Shown: one piece after another, positions 47,579 to 56,854 of the stretch
How positions within the stretch are numbered: the stretch's first letter is position 1
How the letters are laid out: every line of letters starts with the position of its first letter
NCBI GenBank assembly: GCA_947499155.1
Contig: CANMND010000002.1
Coordinates: 434,001-498,000, forward strand
DNA from: an uncultured Sphingomonadales bacterium
Lineage (GTDB): Bacteria; Pseudomonadota; Alphaproteobacteria; Sphingomonadales; Rhodothalassiaceae
Reading direction: 5' to 3'
DNA length: 64,000 nucleotides
Position numbers and translations under genes: made by a program
The notes under the pieces: generated by a model
Database searches by the model: none
Told to the model about the DNA's origin: nothing
The model's input: only the letters and a program-made list of their open reading frames with translations

Positions 47579-48433
47579 TCAGAGCTTAAGCGCCGCTTTT
47601 GCTGCATCTGACACAAGCCGCAATTCCCCACGGTCGAGATCCTGATGAGTCGCATAGGTCATGCCAAAGCCCGCTTCCTCCGGCAGAATAAGCCGCCGTT
47701 TTCCGGTCCCAACGATTTCAGGTATCACTGTCACAATTGGCGTTTTTTCCGCCTGATGCAGCGCCTCGGATACGGTATTGGCACGGGCAAGCTTCATCAG
47801 ATTAAGTCTGGTAGGAAACATCAGCCGCTGACGGCCCTCATCCCAGGCCTCAAGAAGATCCTGAGGGCGGAGCCAGTCCAGATCCAGGGTTTCTATGCCA
47901 TCCGACGATGCCCTCTGTGCGACTGGGGCAGGAGCCAGATAAAAACGCGTGTCAAATCGCACCGGCGACAATTCCGGGGTTATCCAATGGGCGAATGGCA
48001 CCAGGCCATCCAGATCAAGCAACAACCCTTCCCGCTCCAGCAACCTTGAAAACGCAACCCTCCCCTGATGAAGACGCTGGCGGTACCGTCTTGCAATACG
48101 GGCTCTCGCCCCCTCCCCAGGCACAGATTGTCTTGGCCCCGTCCGTACACACAAAAGTCCGGTTTCTTCAAACAGTTCACGTAATGCCGCCGTTCTGAAT
48201 GCACTGTCAGTGGGCAACCGTCTCTTTGCAATCTGTGACTCCCGCAGCCGCGGGCTGCTGTCACCACGATCAACACGGCCACCGGGGAAAACAAGCATAC
48301 CAGCGGCAAAGCGCATCATACGGCTGCGTTCGATCATCAAGACCTCTAGCCCATCGCTGCCGTCACGGATCAACATTACTGATGAGGCGGGGGCGGGATC
48401 AACCGGCACAAAGCCTTCCGGCCAGTCGTTCAT
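47579..48433 (-). CDS. NUDIX hydrolase (NUDT7/NUDT19-like)
   Basis: Protein of 284 residues. The Nudix box is present as RELFEETGLL near residue 89, but the Gly-Gly of the box (VFPGGRVDRGD, near 49) is separated by a long insert, as in NUDT7/NUDT19 coenzyme-A-type hydrolases. Substrate cannot be assigned. It starts immediately after the dnaE stop codon. Confidence 0.85.
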   Translation of the reverse strand: MNDWPEGFVPVDPAPASSVMLIRDGSDGLEVLMIERSRMMRFAAGMLVFPGGRVDRGDSSPRLRESQIAKRRLPTDSAFRTAALRELFEETGLLCVRTGPRQSVPGEGARARIARRYRQRLHQGRVAFSRLLEREGLLLDLDGLVPFAHWITPELSPVRFDTRFYLAPAPVAQRASSDGIETLDLDWLRPQDLLEAWDEGRQRLMFPTRLNLMKLARANTVSEALHQAEKTPIVTVIPEIVGTGKRRLILPEEAGFGMTYATHQDLDRGELRLVSDAAKAALKL

Positions 48434-51400
48434 TCACGCCTCCACTACTTCGACAACGCCATTGAAAGACTGTATGGCACCAGTCAAAGCAGGTGCCACA
48501 CGATAATGTCCATCGAGATCAACCAAAGCCTGGTTGCCATTAGCCAGTTGCAAAATCAGCCTCACCTTCCCTCGCCCACCCTTAAAACGGTCCAACTGGC
48601 TGGCAATATTTTTAAGGGCCCGAGCTTCGTTCAAGTGAATTTCAAGGCCGGTATCCGATTGGGCGGCCATAGTCTCAAGCGACATCATACCCTTGGCGGA
48701 CAAGCGTACGGCATCATCATCAGGCCTTTGCCTTACCTCAACATCCAGAACGATCGGCCCGCGTTTTTCGACCAGAAGTCGTGCATTTTCGAGATCATCT
48801 TCAAAGACCATCACCTCAAACCCGCCTGAGGCATCAGACAGGTTCAAGACACCAAACGGCCTGTTTTTCACGCGTGATCGACGTTCTCCATAACCTTCAA
48901 TAGCCCCTGCCATCTTGACCGATCGCCCAACATAATCAGTGCTTGATGTCACATCAGCGGCTGACTTCACATCAAAGCGGCGCAAAATCGTCGCATAACC
49001 ATCAAGAGGATGAGCGGACAGATAAAAGCCAACAGCGGACAATTCGCGTTTCAAAAGCTCTGCGTCATTCCATGGTTCGACTGTCGGCAAAGGCGGACGC
49101 TGGTTCATACCTGTATCAATATCGCCAGCAAAAAGACTGGTTTGCTGCGAATTGCGGGTTTCTGCCGCCATATGGGAATGGCGTGTCAGCAACTCAGCCG
49201 CTGATGCTGCCCGTGCGCGATTTTGATCCAGTTGATCAAACGCCCCCGCCGACGCCAACTGTTCCAACTGCCGCTTGTTGATCAGGCTCGGATCAAGTCG
49301 CTCTGCCATATCGAACAGGTCCGTGAATGGTCCATTGGACTCGCGCTCTTCCACAAGCTGTTCCATGGCTTTCCCACCCACACCCTTAATAGCTGCAAGG
49401 GCATAGCGAACCGCCAGTCCGGCCCGGGGATCGTCAGGCTGTTGTGGTGTGCTGCCGTCCACTTCTGCCTCTATGGCCGGTGCTTTCTCCACTTTGAAGC
49501 TCACCCCTGATGAATTCACATCTGGCAAAAGCAGCGGGATATCCATTTTCACCAGTTCTTTTTTGAACATCCCCAGCTTGTCAGTATTATTCATGTCCAA
49601 AGACATGGACGCGGCCATAAATTCAACGGGATAATTCGCCTTCAGATAGGCCGTCTGATACGCCACAAGTGCATAGGCTGCGGCGTGAGACTTGTTAAAA
49701 CCGTAGCCGGCAAATTTTGCCAGCAAGTCAAAGATTTCATCAGCCTGCTTTGACTCCACACCATTTTTTGTGGCCCCTTCCACGAAGCGGGTGCGCTGGC
49801 GGTCCATTTCGTCCGCCTGCTTTTTACCCATGGCCCGGCGCAACAGATCGGCTTCTCCAAGACTGTAGCCCGCCATCACCTGGGCAATCTGCATCACCTG
49901 TTCCTGATAGATGGCAATGCCATAGGTTTCTTCCAGGATATGGGCAATCATATCATGTGGATAATGGACTTCCTCCCGCCCGTGCTTGCGGCTGATATAG
50001 GTAGGAATATTCTCCATCGGACCAGGACGATAGAGAGCAACGATAGCGATAATATCTTCGAATTTGTCAGGCTTCAGGCCTTTCAGCATCGAGCGCATGC
50101 CCGTTGATTCAAGCTGAAACACCCCTGCCGTATTACCGCTCGAAAGCAGTTCAAATGTCTTGGGATCATCAAATGGCAGAGATTCAAGATCAACCTTGAT
50201 CCCCCGTTCCGCGATATAGTCAACCGCATAATCAAGAACGGTCAGGGTTTTAAGGCCCAGAAAGTCAAACTTTACCAGCCCCGCTTTTTCGACCCATTTC
50301 ATGTTGAACTGGGTAACGGGCATGGGAGATCGGGGATCGCGATATAGCGGCACAAGCTTTTCAAGCGGCCGGTCACCAATGACAACACCGGCGGCATGAG
50401 TGGACGCATGCCGGTAAAGACCCTCAAGCTTCAGGGCATGGTCAATAACAGTCGCCGTCAGGGGATCATCGCGTCGCGCTTCTCTCAGGCGTGGCTCTTC
50501 ATTAAGGGCCTGCTCCAGTGTCTTGGGGTCAGCGGGATTGTTGGGAATCAGCTTGCACAGCCTGTCAGTCACCGGATAAGGCTGCTGCATCACGCGCCCC
50601 ACATCACGCAATACGGCGCGCGCCTGAAGCTTTCCAAAGGTGATGATCTGCGCCACCTGTCCAAAACCATATTTTTCCTGGACATAACGGATCACCTGTT
50701 CACGCTTGTCCTGACAGAAATCGACGTCAAAGTCGGGCATGGACACGCGTTCAGGATTGAGGAAGCGCTCAAACAGCAAGGAAAACCGCAAGGGGTCAAG
50801 GTCGGTAATCCGCAAGGCCCAGGCAACAACGGACCCCGCACCGGAACCACGTCCGGGACCAACCGGTATGCCATGCTCCTTCGCCCATTGAATGAAGTCG
50901 GCAACAATCAAAAAATAACCGGGAAATCCCATCTCATTGATGATGCCCAGTTCGTAATCCAGTCGCTCCAGATAAGGCTTTGCGCGTTCGGCTTTTTGTG
51001 CGTCGCTGTCGCCTGGCTGATAAACCGCCGCATCCAGTCTGCCCGCCAGTCCACTGGACGCCATGTCATGCAGCAGGTCTTGTTCTGGAACCTCAGAATC
51101 AGCCGCAAAATTTGGCAGAATAGGCGCGACCTTGGGCACCATGAACGCACAGCGCTGCGCCACTACCAGCGTGTTATCCACGGCTTCTGGCAGGTCAGAA
51201 AAAAGTGCGCGCATTTCCCGCGCGGATTTGAAGCCATGTTCTGGCGTCAAACGTCGTCGGTCAGGCGTCTCAACATATGTGCCACCGGCTATGCATAAAA
51301 GGGCATCATGGGCCTCATACATCGACGCATCCGGGAAATAGCACTGATTGGTCGCAATCAGGGGCAGATTGTGACTGAAGGCAAAGTCTAGAAAGGCCTT

Positions 51401-51973
51401 CTCCGTCTCGGCTTCATCCTTCAGCCCATGACGCTGGATTTCGACATATAAACGGCCTGGAAATAGGGAAATGAGGCTTTTAAGAAGCTCTTCTGCTTTA
51501 TCCTTCTGGCCATCAAGCAGCAAACGCCCCACAGGGCCATGGGCGCCGCCCGTAAAGGCGATCAGACCATCTGTATGATCACCATCCATCAGATTCTGAA
51601 ATGTTATGTGCGGCGTGTCATTAACATCACCTTCAAGATGGGCCTTTGAGACAAGCGCCATAAGATTGGCGTATCCCACTTCGTTTTGAGCCAATAGTAC
51701 CAGAGAATCCGGTGCGGGCTTTTTCCCAAAGCGCGAACTTTGGGCCAAGGGATTTTCAAGCGGCAAAGTGATGCCGATTATTGGCTGGACGCCAGAATTT
51801 GCCAAAACTTCGGAAAATTCCAGTGCTCCGAACATATTGGCCGTATCTGTCATGGCGACAGCAGGCATTTTCTCCTCAGCACATAAGCGGGCGAGGTGCT
51901 TTACATGGATGGCGCCTTCCAATAGCGAATACGCTGTATGGACGCGCAGATGAACGAAATCAGCGTGCGGCAT
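48434..51973 (-). CDS. dnaE: DNA polymerase III alpha subunit
   Basis: Replicative polymerase of 1179 residues. The N-terminal PHP domain begins FVHLRVHTAYSLLEGAI. The polymerase active-site region has SMPDFDVDFCQDKREQV with catalytic Asp residues and GRGSGAGSVVAWAL. A helix-hairpin-helix and an OB domain (KMAGAIEGYGERRSR) follow. Length and order fit DnaE1. Unlike E. coli there is no rnhB-dnaE arrangement; it lies downstream of the lolCD genes as in many alphaproteobacteria. Confidence 0.97.
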   Translation of the reverse strand: MPHADFVHLRVHTAYSLLEGAIHVKHLARLCAEEKMPAVAMTDTANMFGALEFSEVLANSGVQPIIGITLPLENPLAQSSRFGKKPAPDSLVLLAQNEVGYANLMALVSKAHLEGDVNDTPHITFQNLMDGDHTDGLIAFTGGAHGPVGRLLLDGQKDKAEELLKSLISLFPGRLYVEIQRHGLKDEAETEKAFLDFAFSHNLPLIATNQCYFPDASMYEAHDALLCIAGGTYVETPDRRRLTPEHGFKSAREMRALFSDLPEAVDNTLVVAQRCAFMVPKVAPILPNFAADSEVPEQDLLHDMASSGLAGRLDAAVYQPGDSDAQKAERAKPYLERLDYELGIINEMGFPGYFLIVADFIQWAKEHGIPVGPGRGSGAGSVVAWALRITDLDPLRFSLLFERFLNPERVSMPDFDVDFCQDKREQVIRYVQEKYGFGQVAQIITFGKLQARAVLRDVGRVMQQPYPVTDRLCKLIPNNPADPKTLEQALNEEPRLREARRDDPLTATVIDHALKLEGLYRHASTHAAGVVIGDRPLEKLVPLYRDPRSPMPVTQFNMKWVEKAGLVKFDFLGLKTLTVLDYAVDYIAERGIKVDLESLPFDDPKTFELLSSGNTAGVFQLESTGMRSMLKGLKPDKFEDIIAIVALYRPGPMENIPTYISRKHGREEVHYPHDMIAHILEETYGIAIYQEQVMQIAQVMAGYSLGEADLLRRAMGKKQADEMDRQRTRFVEGATKNGVESKQADEIFDLLAKFAGYGFNKSHAAAYALVAYQTAYLKANYPVEFMAASMSLDMNNTDKLGMFKKELVKMDIPLLLPDVNSSGVSFKVEKAPAIEAEVDGSTPQQPDDPRAGLAVRYALAAIKGVGGKAMEQLVEERESNGPFTDLFDMAERLDPSLINKRQLEQLASAGAFDQLDQNRARAASAAELLTRHSHMAAETRNSQQTSLFAGDIDTGMNQRPPLPTVEPWNDAELLKRELSAVGFYLSAHPLDGYATILRRFDVKSAADVTSSTDYVGRSVKMAGAIEGYGERRSRVKNRPFGVLNLSDASGGFEVMVFEDDLENARLLVEKRGPIVLDVEVRQRPDDDAVRLSAKGMMSLETMAAQSDTGLEIHLNEARALKNIASQLDRFKGGRGKVRLILQLANGNQALVDLDGHYRVAPALTGAIQSFNGVVEVVEA

Positions 51974-52000
51974 AGACCCTGCCTTAAGCTATTTTCATGC

Positions 52001-52411
52001 TCAATTCCAGCCGCCTATTACGGCCCCGATGATCAGCATGGCAACAATAGGCATCCCTTCATTGACGATAAACAGGCGAATGGACCGGCCTTCAAAGACA
52101 TAAACAGGCAAGGCCGCAGGCACTGAAATCAAGACGCTGGCAAAAAGGCCAATAAGCGCCCCGCCAAACCACGAATGATAACCCGCAAGATGAATGAGCA
52201 CCGCAAGGCCTATGGACAGGACTAACGCGGCAAGAAAAGCATAGGCTATGGCTGGAAGCATGCCGCGGCTTTCAAGATCATCATCGGAAAAACGATTGGC
52301 CTGCATCCAGGTGCGGCCGAAAGCCAGGGGCGAATACCACAAGGCGGCAATACCAAGATACAGAATAGCTGAGACGAGTATCGCTGCGTAATTCAGTTGG
52401 AAAAGCACCAT
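52001..52411 (-). CDS. DUF1761 family membrane protein
   Basis: Protein of 136 residues with four hydrophobic segments (about 8-30, 50-72, 80-103, 112-134) and the conserved LWYSPLAFGRTWM near residue 24. DUF1761 has no known function. ATG at 52411 is used; the frame also runs five codons further to a GTG. It lies alone between dnaE and lolD. Confidence 0.8.
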   Translation of the reverse strand: MVLFQLNYAAILVSAILYLGIAALWYSPLAFGRTWMQANRFSDDDLESRGMLPAIAYAFLAALVLSIGLAVLIHLAGYHSWFGGALIGLFASVLISVPAALPVYVFEGRSIRLFIVNEGMPIVAMLIIGAVIGGWN

Positions 52412-52514
52412 CTGTCCTGTCCCCACGTCTGGAGTGCATACACCATATATACGTGTTCTTGCAGGCAGATAGAAGGGACTCCGTCAACAGGCTGGCTGTT
52501 TGGTGAGGAAAGTT

Positions 52515-53186
52515 CTAGATGATCCGCCCTTCCTTCAAAGTCAGAGTCCTGTCCATGCGGTGGGCCAATCCGGGATTATGCGTGGCCACAAGGGCAGCCA
52601 GCCCCTGCTCTCTCACCACATCAAGCAACAAGACCATCACCCTGTCCGCTGTTGCCTCATCAAGATTGCCGGTTGGTTCATCGGCAAAGAGCACGTCTGG
52701 CTTATTGGCAAGTGCGCGGGCAATAGCCACACGCTGTTGCTCACCACCCGATAACTGCGCCGGACGATGATCCAGCCGTTCGGACAGGCCCATGCGATCA
52801 AGCAATGAAGACGCTCGCTTATTGGCGTCATGGGTGGATGAACCTGCAATTATCAGAGGCATTGCAACATTCTCAAGTGCCGTAAACTCCGGCAATAAGT
52901 GATGGAACTGATAGACAAAACCCAAATGCGCAAGACGCACCTTTGTTCTGTCGCGTTCCGACGATCCTGCATAGGCCCTGCCTGCAATTACGATCTCTCC
53001 ATCGCTTGGCCTTTCCAGCAAACCGGCGATATGTAATAGCGTCGACTTCCCCGCACCTGACTGCCCCATGAGCCCGACAATCTCACCGGCCGATACGGAC
53101 AAACTGACATCATGCAGGACTTCCAGCCTGCGGGTGCCCTGACGGTAAGTCTTGGAAATACCCTGAATATCAAGAACAGCGCTCAT
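52515..53186 (-). CDS. lolD: lipoprotein-releasing ABC transporter ATPase LolD
   Basis: ATPase of 223 residues powering release of lipoproteins from the inner membrane. Walker A GQSGAGKST, signature LSGGEQQRVAIARAL, Walker B VLFADEPTGNLD and LVATHNPGLA are present. The start overlaps the permease stop by four bases. Confidence 0.95.
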   Translation of the reverse strand: MSAVLDIQGISKTYRQGTRRLEVLHDVSLSVSAGEIVGLMGQSGAGKSTLLHIAGLLERPSDGEIVIAGRAYAGSSERDRTKVRLAHLGFVYQFHHLLPEFTALENVAMPLIIAGSSTHDANKRASSLLDRMGLSERLDHRPAQLSGGEQQRVAIARALANKPDVLFADEPTGNLDEATADRVMVLLLDVVREQGLAALVATHNPGLAHRMDRTLTLKEGRII

Positions 53187-54427
53187 TCGTACCTCAATAC
53201 GTCAACAGGATCGAGACGCGCCGCGCGCAGTGAGGGCGGAAGTGTCGCAAGAAGCGACAACACCAGGGCCATCAGAACAATCATGGACACTTCACCCATA
53301 TCAAGAAGTGCTGGAATTTCCGACAGGAATCGCACCTCTGCATTCCAAAGGTCAGTTCCGGTCAGACGTTCCAGCAGGGACTTGATGGCCTCGATATTCG
53401 TACAAAATAAAACACCCAGCAAAACGCCAAGCGCTGTCCCCACAACGCCAACACTGGCGCCTGCTATCACAAAAATACGCATGACCGAGCCTTGGCTTGC
53501 GCCCATGGTGCGCAGGATTGCCACATCACGGGCCTTGTCCTTCACCAGCATAATCAGGCTGGAAATGATATTGAAAGCCGCAACCACGATAATCAGGGTC
53601 AAAATCAGGAACATGACGTTGCGTTCCACATCAAGTGCGGACACAAGACTTTGATTGGTCTGACGCCATGTGGTGACAAACCCCTTGCCGTTAACAGCCT
53701 TGTTGATGGCTGGCAGAAAACTTTCAATTGACTCTGGAGAGTCGACCATAACTTCAATATTGCTGACACCATCCCCATAACGAAAAAAAGTCTGAGCCTC
53801 TGATAATGGCATGCCGATAAAAAGGTTATCAAAGTCATAGATACCGACATCAAGTGTTGCAACAAGTTGAAAAGATACGCCGCGTGGCAAGGACCCAAAG
53901 GGTGTATCTGTAAAGCTGGGCGCAATAAGGGTCACATCATCACCGGCCATCAGGCCAAGCCCGCGTGCAAGTCGGTGACCCATAACGATCGTGCGCTCAA
54001 AATCCAGGCCCTCCAGCGAGCCGGATACGACTGTCATGCCGTCAAGCTTGTGAAAATCGAGATCTTCGTCCGGCAGGCCTCGTACGAACGCGCCGGACGC
54101 CCGGCCTTCATTAACGGCCATCACCTGAGCATGGATATAAGGGGATGCTGATGTAACCCCTGGTATCTCCCGGATCGCATTGGCAATATCGCCATAATCC
54201 TGAAGCTTGCCTTCATAACCTGAGACAATGGCGTGACCGTTAAACCCCAAAAGCTTGGTTACCAGTTCTTGTCGGAAACCATTCATGACTGACATGACAA
54301 TAATAAGGGTTGCCACCCCAAGCATGATGCCAAGGAAGGAAAAAATAGCGATGAGTGAAATAAAGCCATCGGACCGGCGCGCCCGCAGATATCGCATCGC
54401 CACCAGCCATTCAAATTTGGATATCAC
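53183..54427 (-). CDS. lolC: lipoprotein-releasing ABC transporter permease, LolC/LolE type
   Basis: Inner-membrane permease of 414 residues: one N-terminal membrane helix ([20 protein letters not shown]), a large periplasmic domain, and three C-terminal helices of the FtsX type. [14 protein letters not shown] at the start and [19 protein letters not shown] at the end are the LolCE signature. A single permease gene serves both LolC and LolE roles, typical for alphaproteobacteria. It overlaps proS and lolD by four bases each. Confidence 0.93.
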   Translation of the reverse strand: MISKFEWLVAMRYLRARRSDGFISLIAIFSFLGIMLGVATLIIVMSVMNGFRQELVTKLLGFNGHAIVSGYEGKLQDYGDIANAIREIPGVTSASPYIHAQVMAVNEGRASGAFVRGLPDEDLDFHKLDGMTVVSGSLEGLDFERTIVMGHRLARGLGLMAGDDVTLIAPSFTDTPFGSLPRGVSFQLVATLDVGIYDFDNLFIGMPLSEAQTFFRYGDGVSNIEVMVDSPESIESFLPAINKAVNGKGFVTTWRQTNQSLVSALDVERNVMFLILTLIIVVAAFNIISSLIMLVKDKARDVAILRTMGASQGSVMRIFVIAGASVGVVGTALGVLLGVLFCTNIEAIKSLLERLTGTDLWNAEVRFLSEIPALLDMGEVSMIVLMALVLSLLATLPPSLRAARLDPVDVLRYE

Positions 54428-55776
54428 CCTATAGCGCCTTTTTGGTCCGTCAGCTTTTGAATGGCTGCATCCATGCTCAGTTCTTCCCGTTCACCTGTGG
54501 CTCGGTTTTTCAGCTCTACATAACCTGATGCCAGCCCTCTTGGCCCGATCATAAGCTGCCAGGGAAGGCCTATCAGATCCATTCTGGCAAACTTTGCCCC
54601 TGCCCGCTCGGTACTGTCATCATAGAGCACATCAAACCCTGCTTGAGACAGTTTTCCATACAAATCATCGCAAGCAGCTATACAGCCCGCGTCATCGCCG
54701 CGCAGATTGATCAGTCCCACATCAAAAGGTGCCACAGACGACGGCCAGATTATCCCGTTCTCATCGTGGCTAGCCTCAATGATCGCACCGACCAAGCGTG
54801 ATACACCGATCCCGTAGGATCCCATATGCACCGTGATTTTTTCACCATCAGATCCTTGTACAATAGCTCCCATAGGCTCGGAATATTTGGTGCCGAAATA
54901 AAAGATATGGCCAACCTCAATCCCGCGCCCGCTGATCAGGCTGTCGTCCATGGGCAGTTGTCCTGAGTCCGGGTCGTGCATATCTTCCGTCGCTGCATAA
55001 AGCGAAGTCCAGCGATCTACGATTGGCTGGAGATCAGCGTCATAATCGACATCATTGCCTGGTATCTCAAAGCCATCGAATGCACGATCATAAAACACTG
55101 CACTTTCCCCGGTTGGGGCGAGAACAATGAATTCATGGCTAAGATCGCCCCCGATTGGTCCGGTATCTGCTTTCATGGGAATTGCCCGCACGCCAAGACG
55201 GTCAAATGTCCGCAAATAAGCGACAAACATCTTATTATAGGATAGTCGGGCCGCCGACTCGTCAAGGTCGAAGGAATAGTTATCCTTCATCAAAAACTCT
55301 CGTCCACGCATAACGCCAAAGCGCGGACGGACCTCATCGCGAAACTTCCACTGAATCTGATAGAGATTGAGCGGCAAATCCTTGTAACTTTTGACAGCAG
55401 TTCGGACAATATCCGTTATCTGCTCTTCATGGGTTGGCCCATAAAGCATGTCCCGGTCATGCCGGTCTGTTATTCTCAGCATTTCCGGACCATAGGCATC
55501 ATAGCGCCCGGACAACCGCCAAAGCTCCGCCTGCTGCAAAGTCGGCATCAAGACTTCATGGGCCCCTGTCCTGTCCTGCTCCTCGCGCACGATCTGTTCA
55601 ATCTTGCGTAAGACACGCAAGCCCAGTGGCAGCCAACTATAAATACCAGCAGCAGCCTGCCGGATCATACCGGCCCGGAGCATCAGCCTGTGTGAAGCAA
55701 TCTGAGCTTCTGCTGGCGTCTCTTTCATCACCGGCAGAAAAAATTTGGAAACACGCATTGGAAACGGATCTTTCAT
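54424..55776 (-). CDS. proS: prolyl-tRNA synthetase (short alphaproteobacterial type)
   Basis: Class II aminoacyl-tRNA synthetase of 450 residues, shorter than the bacterial form because it lacks the editing insertion. Motif 1 region [18 protein letters not shown], motif 2 [19 protein letters not shown] and motif 3 [14 protein letters not shown] are clear. It lies downstream of the DUF1467 gene after a 373-base gap with a strong terminator. Confidence 0.96.
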   Translation of the reverse strand: MKDPFPMRVSKFFLPVMKETPAEAQIASHRLMLRAGMIRQAAAGIYSWLPLGLRVLRKIEQIVREEQDRTGAHEVLMPTLQQAELWRLSGRYDAYGPEMLRITDRHDRDMLYGPTHEEQITDIVRTAVKSYKDLPLNLYQIQWKFRDEVRPRFGVMRGREFLMKDNYSFDLDESAARLSYNKMFVAYLRTFDRLGVRAIPMKADTGPIGGDLSHEFIVLAPTGESAVFYDRAFDGFEIPGNDVDYDADLQPIVDRWTSLYAATEDMHDPDSGQLPMDDSLISGRGIEVGHIFYFGTKYSEPMGAIVQGSDGEKITVHMGSYGIGVSRLVGAIIEASHDENGIIWPSSVAPFDVGLINLRGDDAGCIAACDDLYGKLSQAGFDVLYDDSTERAGAKFARMDLIGLPWQLMIGPRGLASGYVELKNRATGEREELSMDAAIQKLTDQKGAIG

Positions 55777-56149
55777 CTAAATCAGGACGGACAGCGATCA
55801 GATACCCTTGTGCCAAACTGACAAGGGTAAGGGCAATCGCAATTATCATCACAAACTATTCAAGCCCAACTACCATCTGTGGCCAATAAACCACACCATT
55901 CGAAAACATGCACCAAAATGTTACAGAACAAGACGGTGGGTAGTGACAGGGCCCCATCGGTTGCGTAACGTTGCTTTCGGCGCGGACAATACTTGCAAAA
56001 TAAGCAAGGAAGCGGCCCAGATTCAGGGAGGGGAAAAGCTCTGAATATTAAGATGCCGATAGAACGGCGCGTCTCGAACATATATCCACTATAAAAAGCA
56101 AGGCTCTGAAGAGTCTTGCTTTTTTTATCTCAAGACTGGTTCTTGGCGA
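55777..56149. other. proS upstream region, with leader hairpin and terminator
   Basis: 373 bases between proS and the DUF1467 gene. It holds a perfect 9-bp hairpin, TACCCTTGT (55803-55811) with ACAAGGGTA (55821-55829), 27 bases ahead of the proS start, and the terminator at 56093. The segment between them (about 55850-56090) has no convincing reading frame and could hold a small RNA; no known RNA family is recognised. Confidence 0.45.
56093..56127. terminator. bidirectional terminator after the rnj-mce-DUF1467 run
   Basis: AAAAAGCAAGGCTC, loop TGAA, then GAGTCTTGCTTTTTTT: a stem with one mismatch and T-rich ends on both strands. It would end transcription from the DUF1467 gene on the minus strand. 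Confidence 0.85.
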
Positions 56150-56404
56150 TTATTGCAGCAAAGCAAAAACAGCGCTCCAATCAGTTGTACGGGCAATATG
56201 AAATATACCCCACGCCACCGCAGCGATCAGGGTAGCTGCACCGGCCTTGCGCCATAACAATGGTCTGGTAGGCGCGCTTCCAGGAGTGCCCGGCACCACT
56301 CCTTCGTCAGATTCATCCTGAGCGACAACACCTATCGGCAGCATCATAAAGAAGATAATCCACCAGAAGATTATGTATACCATGATACCGGTCAGGATCT
56401 GCAT
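56150..56404 (-). CDS. DUF1467 family small membrane protein
   Basis: Protein of 84 residues with two membrane segments (about 7-30 and 55-75) separated by a polar loop. The N-terminus ITGIMVYIIFWWIIFFMMLPIG-like pattern and its place just after methylmalonyl-CoA epimerase are typical of DUF1467, whose function is unknown. Three bases separate it from mce. Confidence 0.85.
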   Translation of the reverse strand: MQILTGIMVYIIFWWIIFFMMLPIGVVAQDESDEGVVPGTPGSAPTRPLLWRKAGAATLIAAVAWGIFHIARTTDWSAVFALLQ

Positions 56405-56407
56405 GTC

Positions 56408-56812
56408 TTATACCTGCTCTAATTCCACCAGTGTTCCCAGAAAATCCTTGGGGTGCAGGAACAAAACCGGCTTGCCATGAGCACCGATTTTGGGCTCACC
56501 GTCCCCCAATATCCGCATACCGTCAGCAACCAGCTTATCACGAGCTACGCGGATGTCCTGCACTTCATAACATATATGATGAACACCGCCCGCGGGATTA
56601 CGGACAAGGAATCCGGCAATCGGGCTGTCCGTTCCCAAGGGGTGCAGTAATTCTATCTTGGAGTTGGGAAGGTCCACAAAAACCGTTGTCACCCCATGAT
56701 CTGGCAAATCAAGTGGATCTGAGACCATGGCACCCAGAGTATCGCGATAAAGCCGGACAGCAGCATTCAGGTCAGGTACCGCAATCGCGACATGGTTAAG
56801 CCGACCGATCAT
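56408..56812 (-). CDS. mce: methylmalonyl-CoA epimerase
   Basis: VOC-fold enzyme of 134 residues that interconverts the epimers of methylmalonyl-CoA in propionate metabolism. RLNHVAIAVPDLNAAVRLYR with a metal-binding His near residue 7, VHHICYEVQDI with a second His, and LVELEQV ending in the Glu ligand are present. It sits between rnj and the DUF1467 gene, a conserved order. Confidence 0.94.
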   Translation of the reverse strand: MIGRLNHVAIAVPDLNAAVRLYRDTLGAMVSDPLDLPDHGVTTVFVDLPNSKIELLHPLGTDSPIAGFLVRNPAGGVHHICYEVQDIRVARDKLVADGMRILGDGEPKIGAHGKPVLFLHPKDFLGTLVELEQV

Positions 56813-56854
56813 CTTTTGCCCCTCTCAAAAGTTATCAACTGGAGTTGGTATATT

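Noticed and set aside
50396-51298. Open frame of 300 codons on the plus strand
   Set aside because: It is antisense to dnaE. The long frame reflects codon composition, not a gene.
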